DNA of 36,365 nucleotides from Marinilabiliaceae bacterium (GCA_027034005.1 JALVJU010000287.1:1-36365), one strand, 5' to 3'. Positions 16,749-25,247 are shown, counted from the stretch's first letter. Notes: generated from the sequence alone by a model not told the origin. Numbers and translations: made by a program.

Positions 16749-18242
16749 ATGGAAAAAATATCATTAACAATTATTGACTGGATAATAATTATTGCCTATG
16801 GTATAGGGATGTTACTTGTAGGTTTTTATTTTTCACGTCAAAATAAAAACGCTGAAGATTATTTACTTGGAGGTCGAGGAATGAAATCATGGAAAGTAGG
16901 GATATCTCTTTTTGCTACCATGTTTAGTGCTATAACTTATCTTTCCTTGCCCGGCGAAATGGTAAAACATGGGCCAATGATATTCATAATGATTTTTGCT
17001 TTACCATTTATATACTATGTCGTTGCTTATTTTTTCATCCCTTTTATAATGAGACTCAACGTAAGTAGTGCTTATGAATTACTGGAAAAAAGGGTTGGAA
17101 AGCAAAATCGCGTAATTGCCTCTGTTTATTTTTTAACAATGCGTTTTCTATGGATGAGCGTGATTATTTATATGGTTTCAGAAAAGATAATTATCCCGAT
17201 AATGGGATGGTCTGAACAAACTGCATTGATGGTTGGTATTGTAATGGGAATTATTACCATTATTTATACCTCATCAGGGGGATTACGAAGCGTGGTACTT
17301 ACTGATGTTGTTCAATCCTTTGTTTTATTTGGGGGGACTATACTTGCAATCACTCTGATTGTTAAGGACCTAGGCAGCCCGGCAGATATCATCCCTAAAG
17401 AATGGCCGAAAAACTGGTCAGGCTGGGTGTTTTTTGATACCGATGTCAGAGTGAGTTTCTTAACTGCATTTATTTCAACATTTGGATGGTATGTATGTAC
17501 GGCAGGTTCTGACCAGATGGCCATCCAACGATATCTTGCTACTAAGGATGTTAAAGCGGCAAAAAGGATGTATCTGAGCTCTGTCTTGGTTAATATTTTT
17601 GTTTATATATTACTTCTCATTCTGGGACTAGGACTTTTTGCCTATGTAAAAATCCATCCGGAGATATTAAGTGGTGTATCCATTGAAGAAGGGGCGGATT
17701 CCCTGTTTCCAAAATTTATTGCTATCGGCCTTCCAGCAGGGTTCTCAGGGCTTGTTTTGGCCGGCCTACTTGCAGCGGCTATGTCCAGCCTTTCGTCAGG
17801 TATAAATTCTTCTTCATTATCAATTGTTGACGATTTTATCCTTCATTCAGGAGCCAAATTAATGAGCGACAAGAAAAAGATCAAATTGGCCCAAGGCATC
17901 TCAGTAATTATAGGGGTGGTAATTGTTTTTGTGAGTTTGCTAATTAGTAATATTCAAGGAAACCTTTTAGAAATTACCTTTAAAACCAGTAATTTATTCG
18001 TTGCCCCGCTTTTTGTACCATTCTTTATGGCAATGTTTATAAAAAAGGCATCCCCAAATGCAACTTTTATTGGCACACTACTTAGTGGTATCTCTGCCAT
18101 ATTAGTTAGTTTCTCAAATGAATTATTTAATGTTAATATATCATTTTTATGGATTATCCCTATCTCGTTTATAGTTGGAATTTCTTTCAGCATTGCTTTA
18201 AGTTATCTTCCTTTTAGATATGGAAAAGTTATTTCTGATTAA
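16749..18242 (+). CDS. Sodium:solute symporter (SSS family)
   Basis: A 497-aa inner-membrane protein with about 13 hydrophobic segments and the LeuT-fold SSS layout. Signature stretches: AEDYLLGGRGM near residue 35, TMFSAITYLSLPGEM near 57 (the unwound TM1/TM2 binding region), YTSSGGLRSVVLTDVVQ near 175 and LAAAMSSLSSGINSSSLSIV near 340. The family imports sugars, polyols, sialic acid, carboxylates or amino acids with Na+. It is the only transporter in the operon, so its substrate should be the pathway substrate or its immediate precursor, probably small and monomeric. It lies 7 bp after the ceramidase-family gene and 12 bp before the aldo/keto reductase. Confidence 0.92.
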   Translation: MEKISLTIIDWIIIIAYGIGMLLVGFYFSRQNKNAEDYLLGGRGMKSWKVGISLFATMFSAITYLSLPGEMVKHGPMIFIMIFALPFIYYVVAYFFIPFIMRLNVSSAYELLEKRVGKQNRVIASVYFLTMRFLWMSVIIYMVSEKIIIPIMGWSEQTALMVGIVMGIITIIYTSSGGLRSVVLTDVVQSFVLFGGTILAITLIVKDLGSPADIIPKEWPKNWSGWVFFDTDVRVSFLTAFISTFGWYVCTAGSDQMAIQRYLATKDVKAAKRMYLSSVLVNIFVYILLLILGLGLFAYVKIHPEILSGVSIEEGADSLFPKFIAIGLPAGFSGLVLAGLLAAAMSSLSSGINSSSLSIVDDFILHSGAKLMSDKKKIKLAQGISVIIGVVIVFVSLLISNIQGNLLEITFKTSNLFVAPLFVPFFMAMFIKKASPNATFIGTLLSGISAILVSFSNELFNVNISFLWIIPISFIVGISFSIALSYLPFRYGKVISD

Positions 18243-18254
18243 TTAAAAATTCAA

Positions 18255-19211
18255 ATGAACAAAAGACCCCTTGGAAAAACCGGTATAGAAGTCTCAGAAA
18301 TTGCATTTGGTGGCGTAGAAATAGGAATGCCTTATGGTATAGGTATAAATAATAAATCCGATATGCTCCCTCGGTCGCAGGCAATTTCATTACTGCAATC
18401 TGCTTTGGACAGGGGCATTAATTTTTTTGATACTGCACGAATGTATGGTGAGAGCGAATCTATCATAGGACAAGCATTTAAAAAGATCAGGGATCAGGTA
18501 GTTATCAGTACCAAATGTCGACATATTAAAGACCCAAAAGGATATCTGCCTGATTCTAATCGTATTAAGAAGATCATAGAAGGATCTGTAATAAAAAGCC
18601 TTAACGAATTAAAGACAGGATACATAGATGTATATATGTTACATCAGGCAGATACAGAGATTCTTGAAAACGAAACAGTTAGCAAAACATTTTTAGATTT
18701 GAAACGGAGAGGGACAATCCGGGCAACCGGTGTTTCCACCTATTCGGTAGAAGAATCAAAAACCGCAATTGAAAGCGGTATATGGGATGTGATTCAACTA
18801 CCATTTAATTTGATGGACCAGTCTCAGGAAACTGTTTTTGCATCAGCAGCAAAACAGGGAGTTGGTATAATGGTGCGTTCAGTACTATTCAAAGGATTAT
18901 TAAGTAGTAAAGGCAGGAAACTGCACCAAAAGCTGAATACTGTAGAGCAGCACATCAGACAATATGACGAGCTAATCAACAGTTCTGCCCCTGACCTTAC
19001 ATCTGTTGCAATTAAATTTGCCCTTTCTTTTAGGCAAATTTCGTCCGTATTGGTGGGGATAGACAAAATGGATTATTTACAAAAAGCTGTTGATATAGCA
19101 AATGGATATTACTTCAGCAAAGAAATATTAAAACGTGCCAAAAAACTCCAATACCCTGATCTGCAATTCCTTGATCTACCTAAATGGGACAGGATGGGTT
19201 GGTTAACCTAA
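18255..19211 (+). CDS. Aldo/keto reductase
   Basis: NAD(P)H-dependent oxidoreductase with the AKR (beta/alpha)8 fold. The full catalytic tetrad is present: Asp59 (FFDTARMYG), Tyr64, Lys87 (ISTKCRH) and His130 (YMLHQAD). The C-terminal cofactor loop region reads SSVLVGIDKMDYL. Length 318 aa is normal. It probably interconverts a sugar or aldehyde/ketone intermediate in the catabolic pathway, or an L-fucose/rhamnose-type lactol. Neighbours: 12 bp after the symporter; the next gene is a decayed lipoprotein remnant. Confidence 0.9.
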   Translation: MNKRPLGKTGIEVSEIAFGGVEIGMPYGIGINNKSDMLPRSQAISLLQSALDRGINFFDTARMYGESESIIGQAFKKIRDQVVISTKCRHIKDPKGYLPDSNRIKKIIEGSVIKSLNELKTGYIDVYMLHQADTEILENETVSKTFLDLKRRGTIRATGVSTYSVEESKTAIESGIWDVIQLPFNLMDQSQETVFASAAKQGVGIMVRSVLFKGLLSSKGRKLHQKLNTVEQHIRQYDELINSSAPDLTSVAIKFALSFRQISSVLVGIDKMDYLQKAVDIANGYYFSKEILKRAKKLQYPDLQFLDLPKWDRMGWLT

Positions 19212-19260
19212 GCTGCAAGATTCACGTATTTGATTTGATGCATGTATGATAATAAACTAT

Positions 19261-20147
19261 ATGAAAATAATCAAAAACCGCTTTAGAAAGTTTTTTTGTC
19301 AAGGTTTAGTTTTGATAATCAGTGCATCTAAAATCTTTTCTTGTAAAAATGAAACTATAAGTTCATCACAAGAATTTATAGGTTTGAAAAAAATGGTGAT
19401 GTAATGTCAGTGATGCAAAATAAAAATACGGGGAAATTTGTTGCCTGTTCCAAAGGTTGGGCTAACGCAAGGCCATCACACCGACATTTTGTACGTGTAG
19501 AAAATGACGATTTTATTCATTGGCCTGAGCCAGAGGTAGCGATTAGGCATGCTAATGATTCTATTGGCCCAAAATCTTATGGAATAAATACTTCACATTA
19601 TGGAAGCAGTTACATAGTGTTGCTGCATTCATATAAAAAAACCGGTAATGAAACCATTGATATCCAATTGACCATTAACCATGAAAATAAAAACTGGATA
19701 CATGTTGCCAATAAGGAGACTTTTATTCCAGTTGGTGCAGTAGGTACCTTGAACAATGGGATGCTCTTTACCGCCCCATCAATTAATCATAGTGACAAAA
19801 GGCAGAACTATTATGGTGCATGGGATGGCCAACATGACATAAAAGAGCATAAAAGCGGAATTGATTTGGCTACTTTGCGAAATAATGGTTTTGTTTCGCT
19901 CTATGCAACCGTCTGGGAACATATCACAACATATCCCATAAAAGACACCAGTGGATATTTGCTCGTAAATATTAATGCGACAGGAGGTCCAATGCCTGCC
20001 GAACTGTTAAATGAAAATGGCAAGCCAATTAGTGAGTATACATTAAATGAATCTGTTCCTATTCATTCCGATGAAATTTCAGTCCCAGTTCAATGGGAAA
20101 ACCATATTAAACTACCTGAACAGGCATATAGCATTCGTTTTCATTAG
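19261..20147 (+). pseudogene. Decayed exported beta-propeller/glycosidase-like gene (lipoprotein start plus C-terminal part)
   Basis: The ATG at 19261 starts a 47-aa frame with a lipoprotein signal: a hydrophobic stretch ending KIFSC (Cys28). It ends at TAA 19402-19404, inside which a new ATG (19404) opens a 247-aa frame in another phase. That second frame, read a little upstream, gives FEKNGDVMSVMQNKNTGKFVA, which looks like the middle of a five-bladed-propeller protein. The C-terminal VSLYATV and LNENGKPISEY resemble the ends of GH43/GH32-like or BNR-like Bacteroidota lipoproteins. The usual N-terminal catalytic half is missing and the A7 run at 19387-19393 is at the phase change. I read it as a frameshifted gene with an internal deletion. 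The 247-aa frame could still be translated by coupling at TAATG, but would stay in the cytoplasm. Exact family unsure. Confidence 0.7.
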
Positions 20148-20202
20148 AAGAATGCTTCATTATACTATTTTTATACAGATCACAATGCTAAACGGCGTAA
20201 TA

Positions 20203-21126
20203 ATGATTAAAATTGGAATTCTAGGATTAAACGAAGGGAATGGCCACCCTTATTCATGGGCTGCCATTATCAACGGAGATTACAACGAAAAAGAGATGGA
20301 GAAGTGTGGCTATGCAGGAATACCCCTCTACCTGAAAGCAAACAAGAATACATTGGGCATTGACGGTGCAGCAGTCACACATATTTGGACCCAGGACAGA
20401 AAACTATCCGAACATATTGCCAGGGCTTCGGGCATTACACATGTTGTAGAAAAAGCCGAAGAAATGATCGATCAGGTTGATGCTGTAATACTGGCTAGAG
20501 ATGATCCCGAAAACCACGTTGCTATGGCAAAACCATTTTTGGACGCAGGAGTCCCCATTTTCATAGACAAGCCTTTGGCCATGTCATATGCCGACCTGAA
20601 TTATTTCAAATCACAACAACAAAAAGGAAAGTTCATCATGTCATGCTCCTCAATGCGCTATTCGTCTGAATGCCTATCTTTAAAAACAGAATTAAACACG
20701 ATAGGGAAAATAGAGCTGGCTACTGTTGTTGGCAGCAAAGACTGGACAAAATACGGGGTTCACATGCTGGAAGCCTTATTTGCACTATTGGATGATCCAA
20801 AAGCTGTAAATGTGCAAAATATTGGAAAACCTGGAAAAGAGATCGTCAGTGTTGTTTTTGACAATGAACTGCAAGTTACAGTACATATCTATATGGATAT
20901 ATCAGCTACTTTTCAAATATCCCTTTATGGACAAAAGGGATGGCAAACAATTGACATCAAAAACTCTTACGTCATGTTTAAAGAAAACCTGAATGAGTTT
21001 GTCCGTTCCGTCCGGGAGGGCAAACCAAGGATCCCGTTTGAAAAAACAGAAAATATTATTAGAACCCTCATTGGAGCCAAAGAAAGCCTTGGGCAAAATG
21101 GTAAAATAATTGACCTTACAAATTAA
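20203..21126 (+). CDS. Gfo/Idh/MocA-family oxidoreductase
   Basis: The start ATG at 20203 gives MIKIGILGLNEGNGHPYSW, which puts a Rossmann beta strand at the very N-terminus. The alternative ATGs at 20185 and upstream only add AT-rich codons. Residues 1-120 form the NAD(P) domain, with a modified glycine-rich loop (GLNEGNGHP, not GxGxxG). VDAVILARDDPENHVAMAKP and IFIDKPLAM are the family signature (DKP where most have EKP). Residues ~125-300 form the C-terminal dimer domain. At 307 aa it is short for the family (330-450). The degenerate dinucleotide loop suggests altered cofactor binding. It is likely cytoplasmic and acts as a sugar or inositol dehydrogenase, or a related enzyme, in the operon. 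It starts 55 bp after the pseudogene and 21 bp before the SDR. Confidence 0.83.
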   Translation: MIKIGILGLNEGNGHPYSWAAIINGDYNEKEMEKCGYAGIPLYLKANKNTLGIDGAAVTHIWTQDRKLSEHIARASGITHVVEKAEEMIDQVDAVILARDDPENHVAMAKPFLDAGVPIFIDKPLAMSYADLNYFKSQQQKGKFIMSCSSMRYSSECLSLKTELNTIGKIELATVVGSKDWTKYGVHMLEALFALLDDPKAVNVQNIGKPGKEIVSVVFDNELQVTVHIYMDISATFQISLYGQKGWQTIDIKNSYVMFKENLNEFVRSVREGKPRIPFEKTENIIRTLIGAKESLGQNGKIIDLTN

Positions 21127-21147
21127 GAAGTAAAAAATAGACAAATA

Positions 21148-21924
21148 ATGAATGTTAAAGATTTATTAAGTTTAAAAGGTAAAATTGCTCTTGTTACCGG
21201 TGGCGCTGGAAATTATGGCAAGTGTATTGTAGAAGGTCTTGCAGAAGCTGATGCCACTGTGATTACTGCTTCCAGAAATATAGAAAATAGTAAAAAGTTT
21301 GCGCAAAAATGTATAGCCAATGGATTAACTGTACATGTTATGCAAGTTGATCAGGCAGACCATGATTCTGTTATGTCATTAAAACAACAAATAATAAAAA
21401 AATTTGGAAGACTTGATGTTTTTGTCAACAATGCCGTTAGTCGCCCTATGTCCGGCTATAACGACCCTATTGAACTTTTTGAAGAATCTATGCGTGTAAA
21501 TGCAACCGGAATGTTCGATATCCTTCGTGAAATGACTGGTCTGATTACATTAGCCGGTGGAGGCAGTATTATCAACATAAGTTCTATGATGGGCGTTTTT
21601 GGCCCCGACCTGACAAATTATGAAGGTACAGATATGGGGGACATGCCCCCTGATTATTTCTTTCACAGGGGAGGTTTGATAAATCTTACCCGCTATTTAG
21701 CAAGAATGTTGGCAAATAAAAACATACGTGTCAATTGCATCAGTCCGGGAGGTCTTTTCAATAATCAACCTAAACGGTTTGTTGAAAATTATTGTAAAAA
21801 AGTTCCCGTTGGTCGAATGGCAAATAATGATGACATAAAGGGCCTAGTGGTATTTTTAGCTTCAAAGGCATCTGCTTATGTCAATGGTGAAAATATTTTA
21901 ATGGACGGTGGAATGCATGCATAA
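21148..21924 (+). CDS. Short-chain dehydrogenase/reductase with Arg in place of the catalytic Lys
   Basis: Classical SDR of 258 aa with cofactor motif VTGGAGNYGKCI near residue 16, VNNAVSRP near 95 (NNAG-like), Ser145/Ser146 in INISSMMG, and the C-terminal NIRVNCISPGG and ENILMDGGM. The active-site Tyr170 (DYFFHRGG) is followed by Arg174 where YxxxK requires Lys; the codon is AGG, one base from AAG. In SDRs the Lys lowers the Tyr pKa and binds the nicotinamide ribose, so activity may be reduced, changed or lost. The rest of the sequence is conserved with no frame damage, which suggests retained function. It is the last gene of the block and ends at 21924. Confidence 0.88.
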   Translation: MNVKDLLSLKGKIALVTGGAGNYGKCIVEGLAEADATVITASRNIENSKKFAQKCIANGLTVHVMQVDQADHDSVMSLKQQIIKKFGRLDVFVNNAVSRPMSGYNDPIELFEESMRVNATGMFDILREMTGLITLAGGGSIINISSMMGVFGPDLTNYEGTDMGDMPPDYFFHRGGLINLTRYLARMLANKNIRVNCISPGGLFNNQPKRFVENYCKKVPVGRMANNDDIKGLVVFLASKASAYVNGENILMDGGMHA

Positions 21925-21983
21925 ACAACTATGTTTCCAAACCAAAATTAACACACCTTTTTTATAATCGTATTGTATTATAT

Positions 21984-22012
21984 GAACACTGAAGCACAGA
22001 GGATGATGTTTT
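21984..22012 (+). repeat. 29-nt repeat matching 7290-7318 (right flank of the AT-rich block)
   Basis: Starts GAACACTGAAGCACAGAG and matches 7290-7318 at 24 of 29 positions with no gaps. The same 183-bp gap (21925-22107) also holds a 7-bp inverted repeat TGCCCGG/CCGGGCA (22016-22022 and 22083-22089). The 60-bp loop and lack of a T-run argue against a terminator. No gene is visible in the gap. Confidence 0.5.
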
Positions 22013-22107
22013 ACCTGCCCGGAAAAAACATTAAAACCAATTTTGCCCTTAACATAAAATCTTCATGAATTATCAGAGAATACCGGGCATTAACATATAA
22101 AAACCTA

Positions 22108-22719
22108 TCACCTGATCATAAAGTCAAGCATCTGCTCATCCTCGATGTAGAGCTGCAGCCTGTCGTCAATCTTCACCGGGCCTACTCCGGCAGGCGTTCC
22201 AGTGAAAATTATGTCCCCTATCTTCAGTGTGAAATATTTTGAGAGGTGAGAAACAATGGTATCTATCTTGTATATCATCATAGAAGAATTGCCCCTCTGT
22301 CGGGTCTCGCCGTTAATATCAAGTCGGAAATTTATGTTGTTTATGTCAGGATATTTTGATTTCGGAACAAACTCACTGATAGCTGCCGAACTGTCGAATG
22401 CTTTGCACTTCTCCCACGGCAGTCCTTTTTTCCGCAGTTTGTTCTGCAGGTCGCGTGCAGTAAAATCAATGCCGATACCGATCTCCTCGTAATACCTGTG
22501 GGCAAATTCAGGCTCAATGTTTTTCCCCAGTTTGTTTATCTTCACAAGCAGTTCAACCTCGTAGTGAAACTCATCGGCAAAATCCGGAATGTAAAACGGG
22601 TTCCCGTTACGCAGCAAAGCGGTATCAGGTTTAAGGAAAACAACCGGCTCACCGCTTACCTCATTCTCCAGCTCTTTAATGTGCTCTACGTAATTCCGTC
22701 CTATGCAAAGGATCTTCAT
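22108..22719 (-). CDS. Fumarylacetoacetate hydrolase-family protein
   Basis: Cytoplasmic 203-aa FAH-fold protein. Metal-binding Glu54 and Glu56 (FHYEVELLV) and Asp85 (GIGIDFTARD) are present, as is the basic residue in WEKCKAFDSS and the C-terminal FTGTPAGVG loop. Short members of the family act as acylpyruvate hydrolases, oxaloacetate decarboxylases/tautomerases or 2-hydroxyhepta-diene-dioate isomerases. Its length fits acylpyruvase/oxaloacetate-type members. It lies 26 bp downstream of the exonuclease gene on the same strand and is probably co-transcribed. It is convergent with the operon, separated by the 183-bp gap. Confidence 0.92.
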   Translation of the reverse strand: MKILCIGRNYVEHIKELENEVSGEPVVFLKPDTALLRNGNPFYIPDFADEFHYEVELLVKINKLGKNIEPEFAHRYYEEIGIGIDFTARDLQNKLRKKGLPWEKCKAFDSSAAISEFVPKSKYPDINNINFRLDINGETRQRGNSSMMIYKIDTIVSHLSKYFTLKIGDIIFTGTPAGVGPVKIDDRLQLYIEDEQMLDFMIR

Positions 22720-22745
22720 TTGATAAAGGGTTTAAGGTTCGACAA

Positions 22746-23516
22746 TCACTTTTTCAGCTTCCTTAATTTGATCTCAGTAAGCACTTTCTTGGTATAAAGC
22801 GGAAAATCCCCGTTCATCATCCAGCCATAATAGCCTGGATCCTTCTCAAACACTTCCTCCACTTTCTTTCCTTTGTACTTTCCAAAATTGAACACCTCTT
22901 CATTCTTGTCGTTAAAGATGATCCTGCCCACAAAATCGGCATTCTTGTTAAAAGTCGAGAAACCGGCAAGATAGTCTATCTCATTCTTCAGCTGGGGTTC
23001 ATACCTTTCAAGCTGCGCTTTAAGTATCTCGTATGTAGCCACAGTATCCGCCTCTGCCGAATGGGAGTTTTTAAGCTCCTTGTCGAGATAAAACTTGTAG
23101 GCCGATTTAAGGTCCCGTTTTTCCATCTTGAAAAAGATAGTCTGCACATCAACAAATTTCCTCTTCTTCAGATCAATATCGACACCTGCCCTCAGGAACT
23201 CCTCGGCAAGTAAAGGAATATCAAACTTATTGGAATTGAAACCACCAAGGTCACATCCTTTGATGAACCGTGCTATCTCGTTAGCTATCTCTTTAAAAGT
23301 GGGGGAATCCTTGATATCTTCATCAGTAATCCCGTGAATATCCGTCACCTTCTTTGGAATGGGAATCTCCGGATTTACACGGTAGGTTTTAAGCTCTTCA
23401 CTACCGTCAACATTTACCTTCAAAAGCGAAACTTCAACTATCCTGTCTTCAGCAATATTCAGTCCGGTAGCTTCAAGGTCAAAGAAAACTATCGGATTCT
23501 TTAAATTAAGATCCAT
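22746..23516 (-). CDS. DEDDh 3'-5' exonuclease (DNA polymerase III epsilon-like) with ExoX-like C-terminal domain
   Basis: Exonuclease core at residues 1-170. Motif I is FFDLEATGLN (Asp13, Glu15), motif II is in GFNSNKFDIPLL, and motif III is SHSAEADTVATYEI with the DEDDh His. HGITDEDI is the usual loop. Residues ~210-256 (FNFGKYKGKKVEEV, DPGYYGWMM) match the small C-terminal domain shared with exonuclease X-type proteins, thought to contact DNA. Cytoplasmic, DNA repair or proofreading role. Start ATG 63 bp after the TPR/PD40 gene stop; FAH gene 26 bp after its stop. Nothing unusual in its active site. Confidence 0.92.
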   Translation of the reverse strand: MDLNLKNPIVFFDLEATGLNIAEDRIVEVSLLKVNVDGSEELKTYRVNPEIPIPKKVTDIHGITDEDIKDSPTFKEIANEIARFIKGCDLGGFNSNKFDIPLLAEEFLRAGVDIDLKKRKFVDVQTIFFKMEKRDLKSAYKFYLDKELKNSHSAEADTVATYEILKAQLERYEPQLKNEIDYLAGFSTFNKNADFVGRIIFNDKNEEVFNFGKYKGKKVEEVFEKDPGYYGWMMNGDFPLYTKKVLTEIKLRKLKK

Positions 23517-23563
23517 TAAAAAACATTTATGATGCCGTGAAAGGGCATTGAATTAACATTTCG

Positions 23564-23571
23564 CAAATGTA
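23564..23571 (-). promoter_or_regulatory. Possible -7 element for the exonuclease-FAH pair
   Basis: On the minus strand TACATTTG fits TAnnTTTG, 47 bp before the exonuclease ATG, and sits within the imperfect palindrome ACATTTCGCAAATGT. No good TTTG lies 19-21 nt upstream. Weak evidence; the pair may instead be transcribed from the 25154 gene. Confidence 0.3.
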
Positions 23572-23579
23572 ATCAAATA

Positions 23580-25154
23580 TTATTTTTTAGAGGCAGGTGT
23601 CAGGACATACATTTTATCGTGTGGAACAGCCCTGTAAAGTTTTTCGGGAACCGATATGGTATCAACGAAGGACCGTATCGCCTCATCCTCAACCTTCAGA
23701 TAGTAATCACCCGGAGGAAGGGCCATGATAAACCTGGCGGAATCCCCGGCCATTGCATAACTGCCCACCTTCAGGTCCAGTGTATCAAAAACATTTATCT
23801 GCGGGGTAAACCATGGTACAACAAGCCCGGTATCAGTCTGTACTCGCAACGAACAGCGATAGATCACGTCAGACGCCTCCCTGTTTACGAATACCACCTT
23901 GTAGATATCCCTGCTACCATATCCTTCGGGCCGCACGGCAGAAACATAGCCGATACGCTTCCCTTTCACCCACGAAATGGAGTAGTTGTCATAAGTGTCG
24001 TTAATGGGATATCCGAGATTGACCGGCTCGCCCCATTCGCCTGTGGCGGTGTCAAGCTGCGAATAGAAAAGATCATACCCGCCCATGGACTTTGGATTGT
24101 TACTTGAAAAATATATCCGTTTTTCATCCGACATGTAAACGGGAAAGTTCTCGTCGTACTTACTGTTTATCTTTCCGGGCAACGGGCGTGATACGCCCCA
24201 CTCGCCTGTCGGGAGTTTCAATGCATAAAAAAGGTCTGTCGAACCATTCTTTGCTTCGGCAGAGTAAATTATGGTATCACCTCCTTCGGTCATACAAACG
24301 CCGTACTCCCCTCCTTTCATGTCGATGGGATACCCAAAATCTGACATCAGGTCGAACCGGTAATGCCCTTTATATTTTGCATAAGCGATCACATTGTCGC
24401 CATAGCGGTTATGAAAAATAAAAACCTCATCACCGGAAGGACTTATCCCGGCCACTATCTCATCAAAATCAGAGTTCACATATGATCCGGGCATTTTATA
24501 CTTTCCCCAGCCTTCGTCCTGCATCTGCGATACACAAACATTAAAGTAATAATTCCCGATGCGGTTGTTGTACCTTTTATCAGAAGAGTAGAACAGTGTT
24601 GATTCATCGCTTGTAACAAAAGGGCTTAACTCCGACCTCGGGGTATTAATATTTTGTCCCATGTTAATAAGATCGACAATTTGCGGTTCACTGGTGTATG
24701 CTATCGCATTTTTTATATAACTTCTCAACTGTTTTATCTTATCAAGGCTTTGCGGTCTGAGCAGCTTTACCTGCTTCTCATACCTGTCCAGATAGTCCTG
24801 TGCTTCATCAAACTTATGCCCGTGAAAATAGGCCTTTGCAAGATCGAAAAGAATCTCCTTGTTCTCCGGCTTAAGCTCTTCCAGCTTTAACAGATACGGG
24901 ATCGCTTTATCCTTCAGCTGATTACCTGTCAAATAACAATACGATATTTTATAGAGTACCTCCGGATTATTGTTGTTCTTTTTGTATGCTTTCAGATATT
25001 CCTTCAAGGCCCTTTCGTAGTTGTATACTTTTAAATACTTGTCACCACGCTTCTCGTAATCTTTCGATGTAAAAGACATGACACCAAGCAGTAAAAGCAT
25101 CGCTACGGCTATTTTCATATATCCTGAATTAGACAGGCGTTTTTTTAAACTCAT
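23580..25154 (-). CDS. Envelope protein with TPR and PD40 (WD40-like) repeats
   Basis: Signal-anchor or signal peptide around residues 10-30 (MKIAVAMLLLLGVMSFTS). An internal Met13 could equally be the true start. TPR-like helices follow at ~30-150 (YNYERALKEYLKAYKK, FDLAKAYFHGHKFDEA), then PD40 propeller blades at ~165-400 (LSPFVTSDESTLFYSSDKR, FPVYMSDEKRIYFSSNNP). A beta-rich tail holds LPPGDYYLKVEDEA. The architecture is like the N-terminal part of Bacteroidota OmpA-family proteins (PorE-like) but lacks a C-terminal OmpA peptidoglycan domain; the 524 residues end in APASKK-type basic residues. Role is probably envelope-associated, unknown. It is divergent from the superoxide dismutase at 25248 with 93 bp between. 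Confidence 0.82.
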   Translation of the reverse strand: MSLKKRLSNSGYMKIAVAMLLLLGVMSFTSKDYEKRGDKYLKVYNYERALKEYLKAYKKNNNNPEVLYKISYCYLTGNQLKDKAIPYLLKLEELKPENKEILFDLAKAYFHGHKFDEAQDYLDRYEKQVKLLRPQSLDKIKQLRSYIKNAIAYTSEPQIVDLINMGQNINTPRSELSPFVTSDESTLFYSSDKRYNNRIGNYYFNVCVSQMQDEGWGKYKMPGSYVNSDFDEIVAGISPSGDEVFIFHNRYGDNVIAYAKYKGHYRFDLMSDFGYPIDMKGGEYGVCMTEGGDTIIYSAEAKNGSTDLFYALKLPTGEWGVSRPLPGKINSKYDENFPVYMSDEKRIYFSSNNPKSMGGYDLFYSQLDTATGEWGEPVNLGYPINDTYDNYSISWVKGKRIGYVSAVRPEGYGSRDIYKVVFVNREASDVIYRCSLRVQTDTGLVVPWFTPQINVFDTLDLKVGSYAMAGDSARFIMALPPGDYYLKVEDEAIRSFVDTISVPEKLYRAVPHDKMYVLTPASKK

Positions 25155-25247
25155 TTTTTTCAGATCAAAAAACAGATTAATTGAACAAATACCCTCCGTT
25201 AATCGTTTATAATGAACTTACGAAAATAAATCAAAAAAGATACAAGA

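Noticed and set aside
20047-20202. Upstream starts for the Gfo/Idh/MocA gene
   Set aside because: They overlap the decayed gene and add 52 residues before the Rossmann strand, which should be at the N-terminus.
8284-21924. Integrated phage, plasmid or tRNA-associated island
   Set aside because: No integrase, transposase, tRNA or attachment site was seen; only composition and diverged flanking repeats hint at transfer.
22016-22089. Terminator between the SDR and FAH genes
   Set aside because: 7-bp arms 60 bp apart without a T-run; unlikely to work as a terminator.
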